Source: Leadbetterella sp964423865 (GTDB lineage: Bacteria > Bacteroidota > Bacteroidia > Cytophagales > Spirosomataceae). From it: a stretch of DNA of 64,000 nucleotides. The stretch spans positions 47,524-111,523 of the forward strand of contig CAYRGN010000006.1 in NCBI GenBank assembly GCA_964423865.1, in the 5' to 3' direction. This document shows, in pieces, positions 16,430-26,049 of the stretch (position 1 is the first letter of the stretch; every line of letters begins with the position of its first letter). The notes beneath the pieces are model-generated. The model had not been told where the DNA came from and did no database searches. It was given only the letters and a program-made list of their open reading frames with translations. Both the position numbers and the translations under genes were made by a program.

Positions 16430-17707
16430 TTAGTCCGAAATATCCCGTAAATATACATCATTGGCATAACATAAGTAATTTTTTTCCACAATATTGCTGA
16501 TCGCCCGGATAGTAGGAAGCTCCGAGGCCTCCGTGATTTCCACGCATCTACCGTCTTTCCAGAGAATTTTTATCCCCGGATGGTTCAGGTCGTAACCGCT
16601 GCTCCTGGCTACCCCTTCCCGAAAAAAATACTTCTGCTCTTCCGCCTTTATCCCGGCCCGCTCACAGCTTTCGCGGAATTGGCCCTGGAGGACTTCCAGA
16701 TCAAAATTTTTATCAAATTTAATCTTGAAAAGAGTGCGGTCCAGTAAACTTCGGCATAAAACGGACAAAATACGGTCTGAATGGTTAGCCCACTCCTTTA
16801 CCGCTGACCAGATATCCATATCGTCAAGGCGCACAAACATTTCCAGTATGGCGGGTTCTTGCGCTATACGGTCTAACGTAATTTTTTCCTCCAGGAAAAT
16901 CCGTAACACCGGCGGCATGGGGATATCCGTACCCCCGATCTCAAGTAAATCCTTCACCCGCTCAAAGATTTTCAGGAGGACCGTCTCCGCGCAAAGAGAA
17001 GTTTTATGAAGATAAACCTGCCAGTACATGTGCTGCCGGGCCACCAGGAAATTCTCTACACTCATCAAGCCCTTTTCTTCCACCACCAGCTGATTCTCAA
17101 AGACATTCAGCATCTTGATAATTCTCTCTGCACCGATTTTCCCTTCCGCTACGGCCGTAAAAAAGCTATCCCGATTCAGGTAATCCAGGCGGTCCATATC
17201 AAGCTGCCCCGACACCAGCTGGTGAAAAAAAGCCCGGGGATACGTACCGTTAAAAATAGCCGTAGCCAGGGCCAGCCTCCCGCCGAAAAGCTGGTTCAAC
17301 TTGTCGATCAGCAATTCCGAAACGGTTTCGTGCGACACCCCGTAAAACAGGGAATGCTCCAGTACGTGCGAGAATGGCCCGTGGCCCACATCATGCAACA
17401 GGATAGCCAGCAAAGTAGCCTCCCTTTCCGCGGGAGAAATCAGCACTCCTTTATTTTCAAGGGAATGAAGCGCTTCATTCATAAGATGCATGGCGCCGAG
17501 GGCATGCTGAAAACGACTGTGCACCGCACCGGGATACACCAGCTCTGCCAGGCCCAGTTGCCGGATACGGCGCAGGCGCTGGAAATAAGGATGTTCAATC
17601 ACCCGGAAAATAAAGTCGCTCGGAATAGTGATGAATCCGTAAACAGGATCATTGAAGATCTTCCGCTGATTCACCGGTTCAGTATTCAAGTTTATAGACC
17701 CATGCAT
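16430..17707 (-). CDS. HD-domain phosphohydrolase (dGTPase/SAMHD1-like)
   Basis: 425 residues with the HD superfamily metal site: a first His in HSRFQHALG near 64-72, then the HD pair in LLHDVGHGPFSHVLEH near 105-120, and a distal Asp in DMDRLDYLNRDSF near 170. The architecture (IFNDPVYGFI start, RLRRIRQLG) is that of the widespread HD phosphohydrolases related to dGTP triphosphohydrolase and SAMHD1. The natural substrate is unassigned. Its start overlaps the end of the fucosidase gene by 29 nt and it sits 28 nt before lpxD, so it is a link in the long minus-strand operon. Confidence 0.88.
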   Translation of the reverse strand: MHGSINLNTEPVNQRKIFNDPVYGFITIPSDFIFRVIEHPYFQRLRRIRQLGLAELVYPGAVHSRFQHALGAMHLMNEALHSLENKGVLISPAEREATLLAILLHDVGHGPFSHVLEHSLFYGVSHETVSELLIDKLNQLFGGRLALATAIFNGTYPRAFFHQLVSGQLDMDRLDYLNRDSFFTAVAEGKIGAERIIKMLNVFENQLVVEEKGLMSVENFLVARQHMYWQVYLHKTSLCAETVLLKIFERVKDLLEIGGTDIPMPPVLRIFLEEKITLDRIAQEPAILEMFVRLDDMDIWSAVKEWANHSDRILSVLCRSLLDRTLFKIKFDKNFDLEVLQGQFRESCERAGIKAEEQKYFFREGVARSSGYDLNHPGIKILWKDGRCVEITEASELPTIRAISNIVEKNYLCYANDVYLRDISD

Positions 17708-19025
17708 AGTTACACGGATTGGTTTTCGGATTGACCTGAGGTGCCGTAATGGTTAAAACGCCTCCCTTGGAGGTAAACTTCACCGGTGCGTCCAGGCCCA
17801 GCATACTTACCTTTTTAGGTTTGGAAGGAAGCGCAGCCTGCACTACATCTTTCCATTCCGTAGTAATCAGGTACACGGTATTCCCTTTGCCTGTATAGAA
17901 AAGTTTATCGGCTTTCGGAGCATTTTCCACCGCCCTGCTGCCGTAAATCGCCTCCCCGTTCACTGTAAGCCAGGCCCCTATTTCCGCCAGACGTTGCTGC
18001 ATGATCACCGGCAGGCCGCCGTCAGCCCGGGGACCAATATTCAGGAGCAGATTACCTCCTTTCGAAACGATCTCCACCAGCATGTGGACCAGCTTTTCGG
18101 CAGAACTGTACATTTCCAGGTTTTCGTTTCGGCTATACCCGAACGACTCCCCTATTCCCCGGCATTCTTCCCAGGGCCGGTTAAACTGTACCTGGCTGAC
18201 ATCCGCGTATTCCGTAGTATAAAAACTGCCGTACTTGCTGCGGGTATCCGAACCCCAGCGATCGTTAATCACAATAGAATCTTTTACTTTCGAATCATTG
18301 AAGAGCCATGACATGAAGGGGGCTACTCTCCATTGGGCCGTGGGGTGGTCCCACTCTCCGTCGCCCCAGAGAATATCGGGTTCATAGGTCTCCACCAGGT
18401 CTTTCATCTGGGGAAGCATACGCTCATCGATGTAGCGGTTAAGGTCGGTTTTATACAGGGGGTTATACCATTCGTACAGGGAATAGTAATAGCCCATTTT
18501 CAGTCCTTTAGCCTTCACCGAACGGGTCAGGTCGCCCAAAAGATCCCGGCGGGGGCCTATGTCTACGGCGTTCCAGTTCCACGATTGTTTACTGGGCCAC
18601 AAGGTAAAACCCTCATGATGTTTGGAAGTCAGCACCACATAACGGGCGCCGGAGCCCTGAAGAATATCGGCCCATTTATCCGGATCAAAGAGCTCTGCTT
18701 TGAAGTCATTCGCGAAATCCTGGTAGGGTTTCCCCGCATAAACTTTGTTATGAAAATCGATAAATTCCTTATGGATCTTCAGCTTCTCGTTATTCAACCT
18801 CTCCCAATACCATTCCGAATAATAACTTCCGAAGCCGTCGGCATTCGACAAGGTGGCCCAGGCCGGAACCGAATACACGCCCCAGTGGATAAAGATCCCG
18901 AATTTGGCATCCTCAAACCAGGCCGGTGTAGCCCGCTTGTCTAGGCTTTCCCAGTCGGGGGAAAATTGGGCATGAGCCGAAAGGCACAGGCCGAAGGTTA
19001 ATGCACATACAATTTTCTTCATCAT
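17679..19025 (-). CDS. Alpha-L-fucosidase (GH29), secreted
   Basis: 448 residues from ATG 19023-19025; a TTG two codons earlier is the less likely start. An N-terminal signal peptide (MMKKIVCALTFGLCLSAHAQ) is followed by the GH29 barrel: KFGIFIHWGVYSVPAW near 45-60, SKHHEGFTLWPSK near 138, and the nucleophile Asp in DILWGDGEW near 232. LLLNIGPRADG near 335 is the usual end of the barrel, then a small beta-sandwich. It releases terminal alpha-linked fucose in the periplasm or outside. It follows glycosylasparaginase by 6 nt, suggesting joint breakdown of fucosylated N-glycan cores. Confidence 0.94.
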   Translation of the reverse strand: MMKKIVCALTFGLCLSAHAQFSPDWESLDKRATPAWFEDAKFGIFIHWGVYSVPAWATLSNADGFGSYYSEWYWERLNNEKLKIHKEFIDFHNKVYAGKPYQDFANDFKAELFDPDKWADILQGSGARYVVLTSKHHEGFTLWPSKQSWNWNAVDIGPRRDLLGDLTRSVKAKGLKMGYYYSLYEWYNPLYKTDLNRYIDERMLPQMKDLVETYEPDILWGDGEWDHPTAQWRVAPFMSWLFNDSKVKDSIVINDRWGSDTRSKYGSFYTTEYADVSQVQFNRPWEECRGIGESFGYSRNENLEMYSSAEKLVHMLVEIVSKGGNLLLNIGPRADGGLPVIMQQRLAEIGAWLTVNGEAIYGSRAVENAPKADKLFYTGKGNTVYLITTEWKDVVQAALPSKPKKVSMLGLDAPVKFTSKGGVLTITAPQVNPKTNPCNYAWVYKLEY

Positions 19026-19031
19026 ATTCAA

Positions 19032-20060
19032 TCACTTAAAATACGACTTCGTTTCGATCACTTTTCCGTTACCCGGCTCAGTAGTCACCGAAAACACAAA
19101 ACCGGGATTAACGGCATAAGAACCGTATTCCCCGTATTTATTCAAGGCAATAAAACCTACCTGGAAGTCCCTGGCTTTTTCCGGATTGATCTTCACCAGG
19201 CGCTCTACCGCCAGGCGGCAGGCCTCTTCAGGTGATTTCCCCTGGCGCATAAATTCAACCACCAGATGAGAGCCGGCGATCCGGATCACTTCTTCGCCCT
19301 GGCCTGACGACGTCACCGCCCCTACTTCATTGTCTACGTACAGTCCTGCGCCAATGATGGGAGAGTCTCCCACCCGGCCCCGCATCTTAAAGCCCATACC
19401 TGAGGTGGTACAGGCTCCTGACAGGTTGCCCGCCTGATCAAGGGCTACCAGCCCCATAGTATCGTGGTTAAAACTACCGTCTTCCAATCGGTTAGGGGCA
19501 AAAGGGCCGTTCTTAAGCGCTTTATTCTGTTCTAACTCAATATTCTTGACGGGTTTGTATTCCGACTTTTCCAACCATTTTCTATACGCATCTTCCGCAT
19601 CTTCGGAAAGCTTTTTAGGTTCTGTCGTAAATCCGTTCTTCAGGGCAAAATCTCTTGCCCCTTCTCCCACCAGCAGTACATGGGGGCTGCTCTCCATCAC
19701 TTTCCGGGCCACGGAGATGGGGTGTTTGATATCTTCCATAAATGCTACACCTCCGCAATTCATGTGTTCATCCATGATGCAGGCGTCCAGGGTGACGTAG
19801 CCGTCCCGGTCTGGGTTCCCACCCAGCCCCACACAGCAGTTGACCTGGTCTTCGATATATCGCGCGCCCTGTTCCACGGCATCCAGGGCCCGGCCTTCTT
19901 TATGCTGCAAAACACGCATAGCCGCTTCATTCACCGGGATACCGCTATCCCAGGTACTTACCACAATGGGCTTTGTCACCCCTTGGGCAAACGCCCGCGA
20001 TGAAGATAATACGGGCAGGGCCAGTAATGCTTTAGACAGAAAACTTCTTCGGTTATTCAT
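19032..20060 (-). CDS. N4-(beta-N-acetylglucosaminyl)-L-asparaginase, exported
   Basis: 342 residues from ATG 20060, an Ntn-hydrolase that splits the GlcNAc-Asn bond of glycoproteins. The N-terminus NNRRSFLSKALLALPVLSS is a twin-arginine-type signal peptide ending at AFAQ. The autoproteolysis site is HDTMGLVALD near residue 199, where the Thr becomes the catalytic nucleophile of the beta chain. GMGFKMRGRVGDSPIIGAG and GQGEEVIRIAG are family substrate-pocket motifs. Length and motif order match glycosylasparaginase (aspartylglucosaminidase) rather than plain isoaspartyl peptidase. Start overlaps the 137-residue gene's end by 8 nt. Confidence 0.93.
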   Translation of the reverse strand: MNNRRSFLSKALLALPVLSSSRAFAQGVTKPIVVSTWDSGIPVNEAAMRVLQHKEGRALDAVEQGARYIEDQVNCCVGLGGNPDRDGYVTLDACIMDEHMNCGGVAFMEDIKHPISVARKVMESSPHVLLVGEGARDFALKNGFTTEPKKLSEDAEDAYRKWLEKSEYKPVKNIELEQNKALKNGPFAPNRLEDGSFNHDTMGLVALDQAGNLSGACTTSGMGFKMRGRVGDSPIIGAGLYVDNEVGAVTSSGQGEEVIRIAGSHLVVEFMRQGKSPEEACRLAVERLVKINPEKARDFQVGFIALNKYGEYGSYAVNPGFVFSVTTEPGNGKVIETKSYFK

Positions 20061-20466
20061 TCGATTCTTCCGGATAAGGTAAATAGATAAAGCCTGCAAA
20101 ATCTCCGTCCAACACAAAAAGACAGCAGTATTCTTCGGAATCCTTATAATTCTCTACAAAAAGTTCGCGCGATTCCTCTCCGATCATGCCCCTCAGGATA
20201 AAATCTTCGAGGAAATTGGCCCGGTATTGATAAACGGTTTGAAAATCAGGTTTATCGAATAAAAGGGCTCCCAGGTCTACTTCATTCTCAGACAAAACGA
20301 AGACCGGGTATTGTGAAAAGCCTCTTTTCCTGATCTGGTAAGACGATTCTTTCAGGTGATCCGAGACTTTCAGAAAATCAGACGACACCTTGCCCATCAA
20401 CTTCCGGTTGATTTCCGGCGAATTGGCGTCGTCCATCAATGTATTCTCGTTACTGTGATTGATCAT
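20053..20466 (-). CDS. Conserved Bacteroidota protein of unknown function
   Basis: 137 residues, acidic, no signal peptide or membrane segment. The stretch from 23 on (LMGKVSSDFLKVSDHLKE, SYQIRKRGFSQYPVF, then LEDFILRGMI and CCLFVLDGDFAGFIYLPYP) resembles a small protein I remember as common in Bacteroidota and without assigned function. A shorter start at Met 11 or Met 24 is possible. It is the first gene of the minus-strand train and its stop overlaps the glycosylasparaginase start by 8 nt. Confidence 0.75.
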   Translation of the reverse strand: MINHSNENTLMDDANSPEINRKLMGKVSSDFLKVSDHLKESSYQIRKRGFSQYPVFVLSENEVDLGALLFDKPDFQTVYQYRANFLEDFILRGMIGEESRELFVENYKDSEEYCCLFVLDGDFAGFIYLPYPEESNE

Positions 20467-20548
20467 ATTGTTCCCGGAATATATAGTTGTACTCCCTCCA
20501 TAAACTTGTAGTCACAGAGATTATATGAACAAAATTAATGAAAATCTT

Positions 20549-21760
20549 TTAAAATCCTGCTGAAAGAATTAGTCCCAGGTCTTTATAACGCAGATTGAAA
20601 CGGCGGGCAAGGTTCAGGTTAGTAACGCTCCCTTTGTGCGTAATTACTCCGCGCATGAACCACTGGTTATGAAAAATCATTTCATCTATTCCGCCCAGGT
20701 TGGCTGCTTTCATCAATACCGGGGCAAAAATATTACTCAGGGCCTCACTGGCCGTGTGCGAGAAACGGGAAGCAATATTGGGGACACAATAATGAATCAC
20801 ATCGTATTTCTTAAAAACAGGATGCTGATGCGAAGTCACCTCCGATGTTTCGCAACATCCGCCGGTATCGATGGCCACATCCACGATCACCGAATTGGGC
20901 TTCATTCGGGAAACCATCTCTTCGGTAATCACCATGGGAGCAAAGCCAAACTCGCTCCGGAGAGCGCCCACCACCAGGTCGGCTTCCATCAACGCGTTGG
21001 GCAGGTTAACCGAGTCAATCACCGAGGTATACACCCGGTTGCCCACGGCGTACTGCAACCGCCTTAAACGATAGATCTGCCGGTCAAAAACCTTGATATT
21101 CGCTCCGAGGCCCAGGGCCGACCGAACTGCGAACTCGCCCACTGTACCGGCCCCCACCACCACTACATTCCGGGGCGGCACCCCCGTAACTCCACCCAGG
21201 ATCACGCCCTGCCCACCGTTAGCGCTGCTAAGGTATTCCGAACCGATCAGAATGGCCGAACTTCCGGCGATTTCACTGATGGTGCGGATCACGGGAAATT
21301 CGCCGGCTTTGTCTTCAATCAGTTCAAAACCTATAGCGGTAATCTGTTTTTCATTCAGCTTTTTGAAATAGTCCGAGGTCAGTTTAGGCAGATTAAGGGT
21401 AGAGATGAGGGTAGATGCCGGCCGCATATAAGCGAACTCTTCCTCCCGGAGCGGCTCAATCTTAAGAATAACGTCATTGTCGAAAACCTCTTTGCGACTA
21501 ACCACAATATCGGCGCCGGCCTCCGCATAGGCGGTATCGCTGAAATCCGCGCCCGCGCCCGCGCCGGCTTCTATCGTTACGTCAACACCGTTCCTGACCA
21601 GCAGCCCTGCCGCGTCCGGGGTAAGTACGATACGGTTTTCATCAGGAGAGAACTCCTTGGGCAAACCTATACTCACCTTCTTCCCCTTTTTGCGGAGTGC
21701 TAAAGGAGATTCTTTCGGCGTAAAGGCGGTTTGCATCGCCAGATCTTTCAGGGCATCCAT
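20549..21760 (-). CDS. Alanine dehydrogenase
   Basis: 403 residues of the alanine dehydrogenase / NAD(P) transhydrogenase alpha-like family, converting L-alanine, water and NAD to pyruvate, ammonia and NADH. The N-terminal domain shows GLPKEFSPDENRI near 33-45 and the pyruvate-binding region; the NAD Rossmann motif is VVVVGAGTVGEFAV near 198-211; VDVAIDTGGCCETS near 295 holds the conserved Asp. It is longer at the N-terminus (about 30 residues) than the Bacillus enzyme, as is usual in Bacteroidota. It starts 15 nt after tsaE's stop, so the two are co-transcribed. Confidence 0.92.
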   Translation of the reverse strand: MDALKDLAMQTAFTPKESPLALRKKGKKVSIGLPKEFSPDENRIVLTPDAAGLLVRNGVDVTIEAGAGAGADFSDTAYAEAGADIVVSRKEVFDNDVILKIEPLREEEFAYMRPASTLISTLNLPKLTSDYFKKLNEKQITAIGFELIEDKAGEFPVIRTISEIAGSSAILIGSEYLSSANGGQGVILGGVTGVPPRNVVVVGAGTVGEFAVRSALGLGANIKVFDRQIYRLRRLQYAVGNRVYTSVIDSVNLPNALMEADLVVGALRSEFGFAPMVITEEMVSRMKPNSVIVDVAIDTGGCCETSEVTSHQHPVFKKYDVIHYCVPNIASRFSHTASEALSNIFAPVLMKAANLGGIDEMIFHNQWFMRGVITHKGSVTNLNLARRFNLRYKDLGLILSAGF

Positions 21761-21775
21761 GTGGGCAAGTCAAAA

Positions 21776-22195
21776 TTAAAAATCAAAAACCGAGATACCA
21801 TAATTCCGGGTACCGTCTTGATTATGCGCTATGACGATATCCAGGGTATGGTCCGGTAAAACAGGCCGGATCACCTCCGGCCACTCTACCCAACACCTGC
21901 GACCGGAATCCAGGTATTCTTCCAGGCCGAGGTTAAGGGCTTCCTCTACCTTATTCAGACGGTAACAGTCAAAATGATACAGTTGGCCGTCATAATCGTT
22001 CACATAGTTAAAAGTTGGGCTGGATACCGCGTCTTCAATGCCCAACTTTTGAGCCAGGGCTTTGATCAGCGTGGTTTTTCCAGCGCCCAGATCACCGGTA
22101 AACGTCCACACCGCCAGGCCCTTTCCTAATTCAAAAATAGCTTCTGCTACCTGGTCGATTTCCTCCAGGGGAATATTGTTGAAATGCTTTGTCAT
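21776..22195 (-). CDS. tsaE: tRNA N6-threonylcarbamoyladenosine ATPase TsaE
   Basis: 139 residues. P-loop ATPase needed with TsaB and TsaD for the t6A37 modification of ANN-decoding tRNAs. Walker A is GDLGAGKTTLIKAL near 35-48, with family motifs VSSPTFNYVNDY near 58-69 and YHFDCYRL near 72-79. A -7 box TATATTTG (minus strand, 22203-22210) ends only about 8 nt before the ATG, implying an almost leaderless mRNA, with TAGCTTTG at 22226-22233 as a second candidate. Downstream is alanine dehydrogenase. Confidence 0.95.
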   Translation of the reverse strand: MTKHFNNIPLEEIDQVAEAIFELGKGLAVWTFTGDLGAGKTTLIKALAQKLGIEDAVSSPTFNYVNDYDGQLYHFDCYRLNKVEEALNLGLEEYLDSGRRCWVEWPEVIRPVLPDHTLDIVIAHNQDGTRNYGISVFDF

Positions 22196-22337
22196 TGACT
22201 AACAAATATAAGATAATTCATTTAGCAAAGCTACAGCGGACAAGGTAAAAACCATATCCATACTATTGTATATTGCCCAGATTGTATTCTTATTTCTGTG
22301 AACTTAACATTGGATTTTTTAAACCGGATATAAATTT

Positions 22338-22544
22338 TCAAATATCGTCCGCCACACGTCGGATACGATCAGCCAGATCAGTCAACGCTCCTTTAAAGTG
22401 CTCTAATTCATCGGGCGTAAACCCTTCGGCCGTCCCCAACTCATCTATTTTCTGATGAATCCATGAAGGGGGACGATCAAAATAACGTCTGGCCAGCTTT
22501 GCCCAGGAAATATCTAACATGATATCATCTAAAGGTCTTCTCAT
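22338..22544 (-). CDS. DUF5053 family small protein
   Basis: 68 residues. ISWAKLARRYFDRPPSWIHQK, then EGFTPDELEHFKGALTDLADRIRRVADDI, matches the DUF5053 pattern of short helical Bacteroidota proteins. The first half looks like a helix-turn-helix that could bind DNA. Function is not known. It is a monocistronic minus-strand gene with about 140 nt without genes on its downstream side and 202 nt to the TonB receptor terminator side. Confidence 0.7.
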   Translation of the reverse strand: MRRPLDDIMLDISWAKLARRYFDRPPSWIHQKIDELGTAEGFTPDELEHFKGALTDLADRIRRVADDI

Positions 22545-22695
22545 TTACCAGTTCAGTTAATTTCATATTCGTGTGTATCTTGATAACCTGATAAAGTTAA
22601 CACGAACATGCCCACTCTTTCAAATTTTTCCAGGTATAAATGGAGATTTTTTGCCTGTAGGCAATATTTATGATGCTGTGGAGGACTGAAAAGTA

Positions 22696-22727
22696 AAAAA
22701 GGCTCTCCCGCGAGGAAGAGCCTTTTG
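22696..22727. terminator. Bidirectional terminator downstream of the TonB receptor gene
   Basis: AAAAGGCTCT (22697-22706) pairs perfectly with AGAGCCTTTT (22717-22726) around a 10-nt loop, A-rich on one side and T-rich on the other. It serves the minus-strand receptor gene and shields the DUF5053 gene. Confidence 0.8.
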
Positions 22728-22746
22728 AGCAACCTTTAAATCTCTA

Positions 22747-25700
22747 TTAGTTAAAGATATACTTTACGCCCACCTGGAGTTTCCAGGTTTCTGTAAATCT
22801 GTAGTTATAATCAAAGGAAGTAGTGGGGTATTCTCCCTGAACTTTTATGAAGGAGTAGGAAGGAACATTGCTGGCGTCTCTACCTTCATATCTCAGGATC
22901 CGGCCCTGGTTAATCATGTCGTATTGCGTCTTTCTAACCCCCCACTTGGTATTCAATATGTTACCTACATTCAGAATATCAAAGTGAAACTGAAGTGTAT
23001 TTTTGGATTGGCCTACATTCAGATAATATTCACGTGTTAATTTAAGGTCGAAATTATGAACCCATGGCGTACGGGCTGCATAACCTTCCGCATATTTTCC
23101 TTTGTTGGCGCTCAAATACTTATCTTGTTCCATGAAAGCAAAGAATGCATCTTCATCCGCCTGGCTAACGAATTTGATGTCTCCTCTTCCATTAGGAATA
23201 TAGATCAGGTCGTTCTGGAAATTATCTCCATTCATGTCATTGGTGTACATGTAGCTGTAATTAAATCCTGAACTACCTGTATAGAACAGGTTGATGAAGG
23301 TACCTGAATTGAAATTGCCCAGTGCCCATGGTAATCTTGCCGATACTGAACCAATCACTCTATGAGGAACTACGTACTGTGAACGTTGTACTTCCGGCAT
23401 AAGCGGACCATTAACCGACACCAGGTTTTGATAGGCTGAGTTGGCAGCACTACCCGGCATACCCGTAACTTCTTTCGATTCTGTCAAAGTATAAGCTGCC
23501 ATCAGGTTCAATCCGTTTACAGGCTCAGCCGTTGCGGTAACATTGAATATGGCACCCCATCCCTTGTTTGTATTGGTCAGGACAAAAGCGTCTCTTCTGT
23601 TATACTTAATATCATTAAGTGTAGGATAGATATACCGGTCATCCGAACCACTGAAACGTGACCAGGAAGCATCAGGTTGTTTCCAGTCCCAGTTTTCCAG
23701 CATTACATCATAGATATTTTTGGTATAGATTCCCTCCGCCGTAATGGTCATGGGGAAAGACACCGGCACCTGGTAATCCACAGCTAGAGATGACTTCCAA
23801 ACCTGCGGCATTTTGAAATTAGGGTCTACCGCGTTAATCGCACCCGGCAAAGCGCCCTGCTCAGGAGAAATGGTTGTAGGTAAGCCAAACTTGCTAATCA
23901 TATCCTCGGTACTGGTCAGGATTTTTCCTGCTAACTGAGCAAGTCTCGGATCTGAGTTAAGCACCCCGTTAGAGAGTGTTGTGGCCATAATTACTGAGCC
24001 CTGAACCATACCTGAGTTCGTAGGCATATTGGTCAGGAACACTAATGGAAGACGGCCCTGGAACACGCCGGTTCCTCCACGTACTTTCAGTTTTTTATCC
24101 CCGTACACATCCCAGTTAAATCCTAAACGGGGGGAAACCTGTACTTTGGATGTGGGCCAGCTACCGGTATCAATTTTTCTGCCGTTATAATCCAGGTTAT
24201 AAATAGCATTATTCCGGATCAGGTTATCTGCATAGGTAATGTTATCGGCCCGAACACCCAAAGTCAGCTTAAAGTTATCACGAAGGTTCCATTCATCCTG
24301 TAGGTAAACTCCTGTCTGGTGGAAGGCTACTTCTGCTGCCGGATTTTTCTCCCCATCCCAGCCATAGGTTAAAGCAAAATCAATAGGAGCTGCCTGGTTT
24401 AAGAAGTCTTCTATACTGGCATACCTGTAATATCCTGTACCATTTCTCATATACGAGTTATTAGCCATCTGGTACTCATAGCTCAGACCGGCTGTGATCT
24501 TATGCTTGTTCAGATAATAGGTAAAGTTATCCGTAATGGTCATTACATTATTATTTACCCCGTTATTCCAGGTAAAGAGTTCATAACCGGCAGAGATATA
24601 CGGTTCCCAAATGGGGTGACCTGCCTCATTCCGGCCGGCAAGAATATCAATAAAAGGGAACGGGCTGGAAGGTGAACCCCGCATATCCTTGATTTTAGTA
24701 TAGGTGGCCAGAAGCTGATTGGAAGCTTTGTTACCAAAACGGCTGTTCAATTCGCCGGTTACCGAGTTTACAATGTTGTCATTAGAATAAATGGCATTAG
24801 AGAACACCATTCCCCTGTCTGAAGCCCGGTTAAAGGTTGCCCGTGGGCCACCGTCCATAGAGTTACCGTTGGTAGCCGTCCAGCTTTGATTCTTGGTGTA
24901 GTTATACGTTACCCTGAAACGGTTGGAATTATTGATATTCCAGTCCAGCTGCCCTAACCACTTGATGTTGCTGATATCGCCGGGAAAGTCACTATAAGAA
25001 CCCGGATCATACCCATAATTATCCATCAGGTGCTGTTTAACCCTGTCCATATCCGATCTCTTGGTACGAGAGATATTTAAGGCCGTATTACTTACCCCAT
25101 CTTCGGAAGGTCTCCACAAAACCACCTGCTGACCCGGTCTTTTCTCAGTTTCCACGTTGGCAAAAAAGAACAGCTTATTCTTAATGATCGGACCACCGAA
25201 AGTTCCACCGAAAATAGTTCTTGATTCTTCCGGACGTACGCCGAAATCGGTATCACCGATCCGGTTACCCCGCATTTCCTGGTTATTAAAATAGGTATAC
25301 AGCGAACCCTTAAATTTGTTAGTACCTGATTTGGTGATGGCGTTAATTCCCCCACCAATAAAGTTAGTCTGGCGCACATCAAAAGGAGCCACTACTACCT
25401 GAATTTCTTCAATAGCATCCAAAGAAAGGGGGTTACCACCTCCCGGCAAATTATCACTAAGACCGAAGTTATTATTGAAGTTCGCACCGTTTACGGTAAA
25501 GTTGGTATTCCGTCCGTCAGCACCGGCAATGCTCATACCGCTTCCCATAAAAGGAGATACCTTGGCAATATCCGCAATACTCCGGCTAACAGTCGGCATC
25601 CTGCTTAGCTGCGTATTGGAAATATTGGTAGAAGCTCCGGTTTTTTCTGTAGAGAAATTCGTTCTCGTTCCAGAAACCACCACATCACTCAGGGTAATGC

Positions 25701-26049
25701 TTTCCTCTGATAGTACTACATTGTGTATGTATTCTTCACCCAGTGCGAGGGTAATCCCCTCTTTCACATTTTCTCCGTAACCGATACTGGTGACTACTAC
25801 CTTGTACGGCCCGCCCACACGCATACCGTTAAGTGCAAAACGACCATCTGCATTGGTCATTACTCCGTAAGTGGTCTGTGAAGGCTGGTGAGTAGCCACT
25901 ACCGTTGCTCCGACCACAGCTTCTTTACTTCCATCGGTAATACGCCCGCTCATACTACTGGTCGTCACCTGGGCCAATCCGGAAAATGAAAAGAACATTC
26001 CCATAAGGAATATGCTTACCACTTTAAGAAACGTAAATTTTTTGTTCAT
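22747..26049 (-). CDS. Oar-like TonB-dependent receptor
   Basis: 1100 residues. A signal peptide (1-27, ending SGLAQ) precedes a carboxypeptidase-regulatory-like beta-sandwich (30-115, SGRITDGSKEAVVGATV, TNADGRFALNGM). Then come a plug domain (about 135-240, TEKTGASTNIS, NAITKSGTNKFKGS) and a large outer-membrane beta-barrel to the C-terminus. The form is that of the Oar / adventurous-motility type TonB receptors rather than SusC: no SusD partner follows and the plug has the 'GGGINAITKSGTN' motif. Ligand unknown; these import or export large substrates and some act in protease or OMV export. It has its own promoter and terminator. Confidence 0.9.
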   Translation of the reverse strand: MNKKFTFLKVVSIFLMGMFFSFSGLAQVTTSSMSGRITDGSKEAVVGATVVATHQPSQTTYGVMTNADGRFALNGMRVGGPYKVVVTSIGYGENVKEGITLALGEEYIHNVVLSEESITLSDVVVSGTRTNFSTEKTGASTNISNTQLSRMPTVSRSIADIAKVSPFMGSGMSIAGADGRNTNFTVNGANFNNNFGLSDNLPGGGNPLSLDAIEEIQVVVAPFDVRQTNFIGGGINAITKSGTNKFKGSLYTYFNNQEMRGNRIGDTDFGVRPEESRTIFGGTFGGPIIKNKLFFFANVETEKRPGQQVVLWRPSEDGVSNTALNISRTKRSDMDRVKQHLMDNYGYDPGSYSDFPGDISNIKWLGQLDWNINNSNRFRVTYNYTKNQSWTATNGNSMDGGPRATFNRASDRGMVFSNAIYSNDNIVNSVTGELNSRFGNKASNQLLATYTKIKDMRGSPSSPFPFIDILAGRNEAGHPIWEPYISAGYELFTWNNGVNNNVMTITDNFTYYLNKHKITAGLSYEYQMANNSYMRNGTGYYRYASIEDFLNQAAPIDFALTYGWDGEKNPAAEVAFHQTGVYLQDEWNLRDNFKLTLGVRADNITYADNLIRNNAIYNLDYNGRKIDTGSWPTSKVQVSPRLGFNWDVYGDKKLKVRGGTGVFQGRLPLVFLTNMPTNSGMVQGSVIMATTLSNGVLNSDPRLAQLAGKILTSTEDMISKFGLPTTISPEQGALPGAINAVDPNFKMPQVWKSSLAVDYQVPVSFPMTITAEGIYTKNIYDVMLENWDWKQPDASWSRFSGSDDRYIYPTLNDIKYNRRDAFVLTNTNKGWGAIFNVTATAEPVNGLNLMAAYTLTESKEVTGMPGSAANSAYQNLVSVNGPLMPEVQRSQYVVPHRVIGSVSARLPWALGNFNSGTFINLFYTGSSGFNYSYMYTNDMNGDNFQNDLIYIPNGRGDIKFVSQADEDAFFAFMEQDKYLSANKGKYAEGYAARTPWVHNFDLKLTREYYLNVGQSKNTLQFHFDILNVGNILNTKWGVRKTQYDMINQGRILRYEGRDASNVPSYSFIKVQGEYPTTSFDYNYRFTETWKLQVGVKYIFN

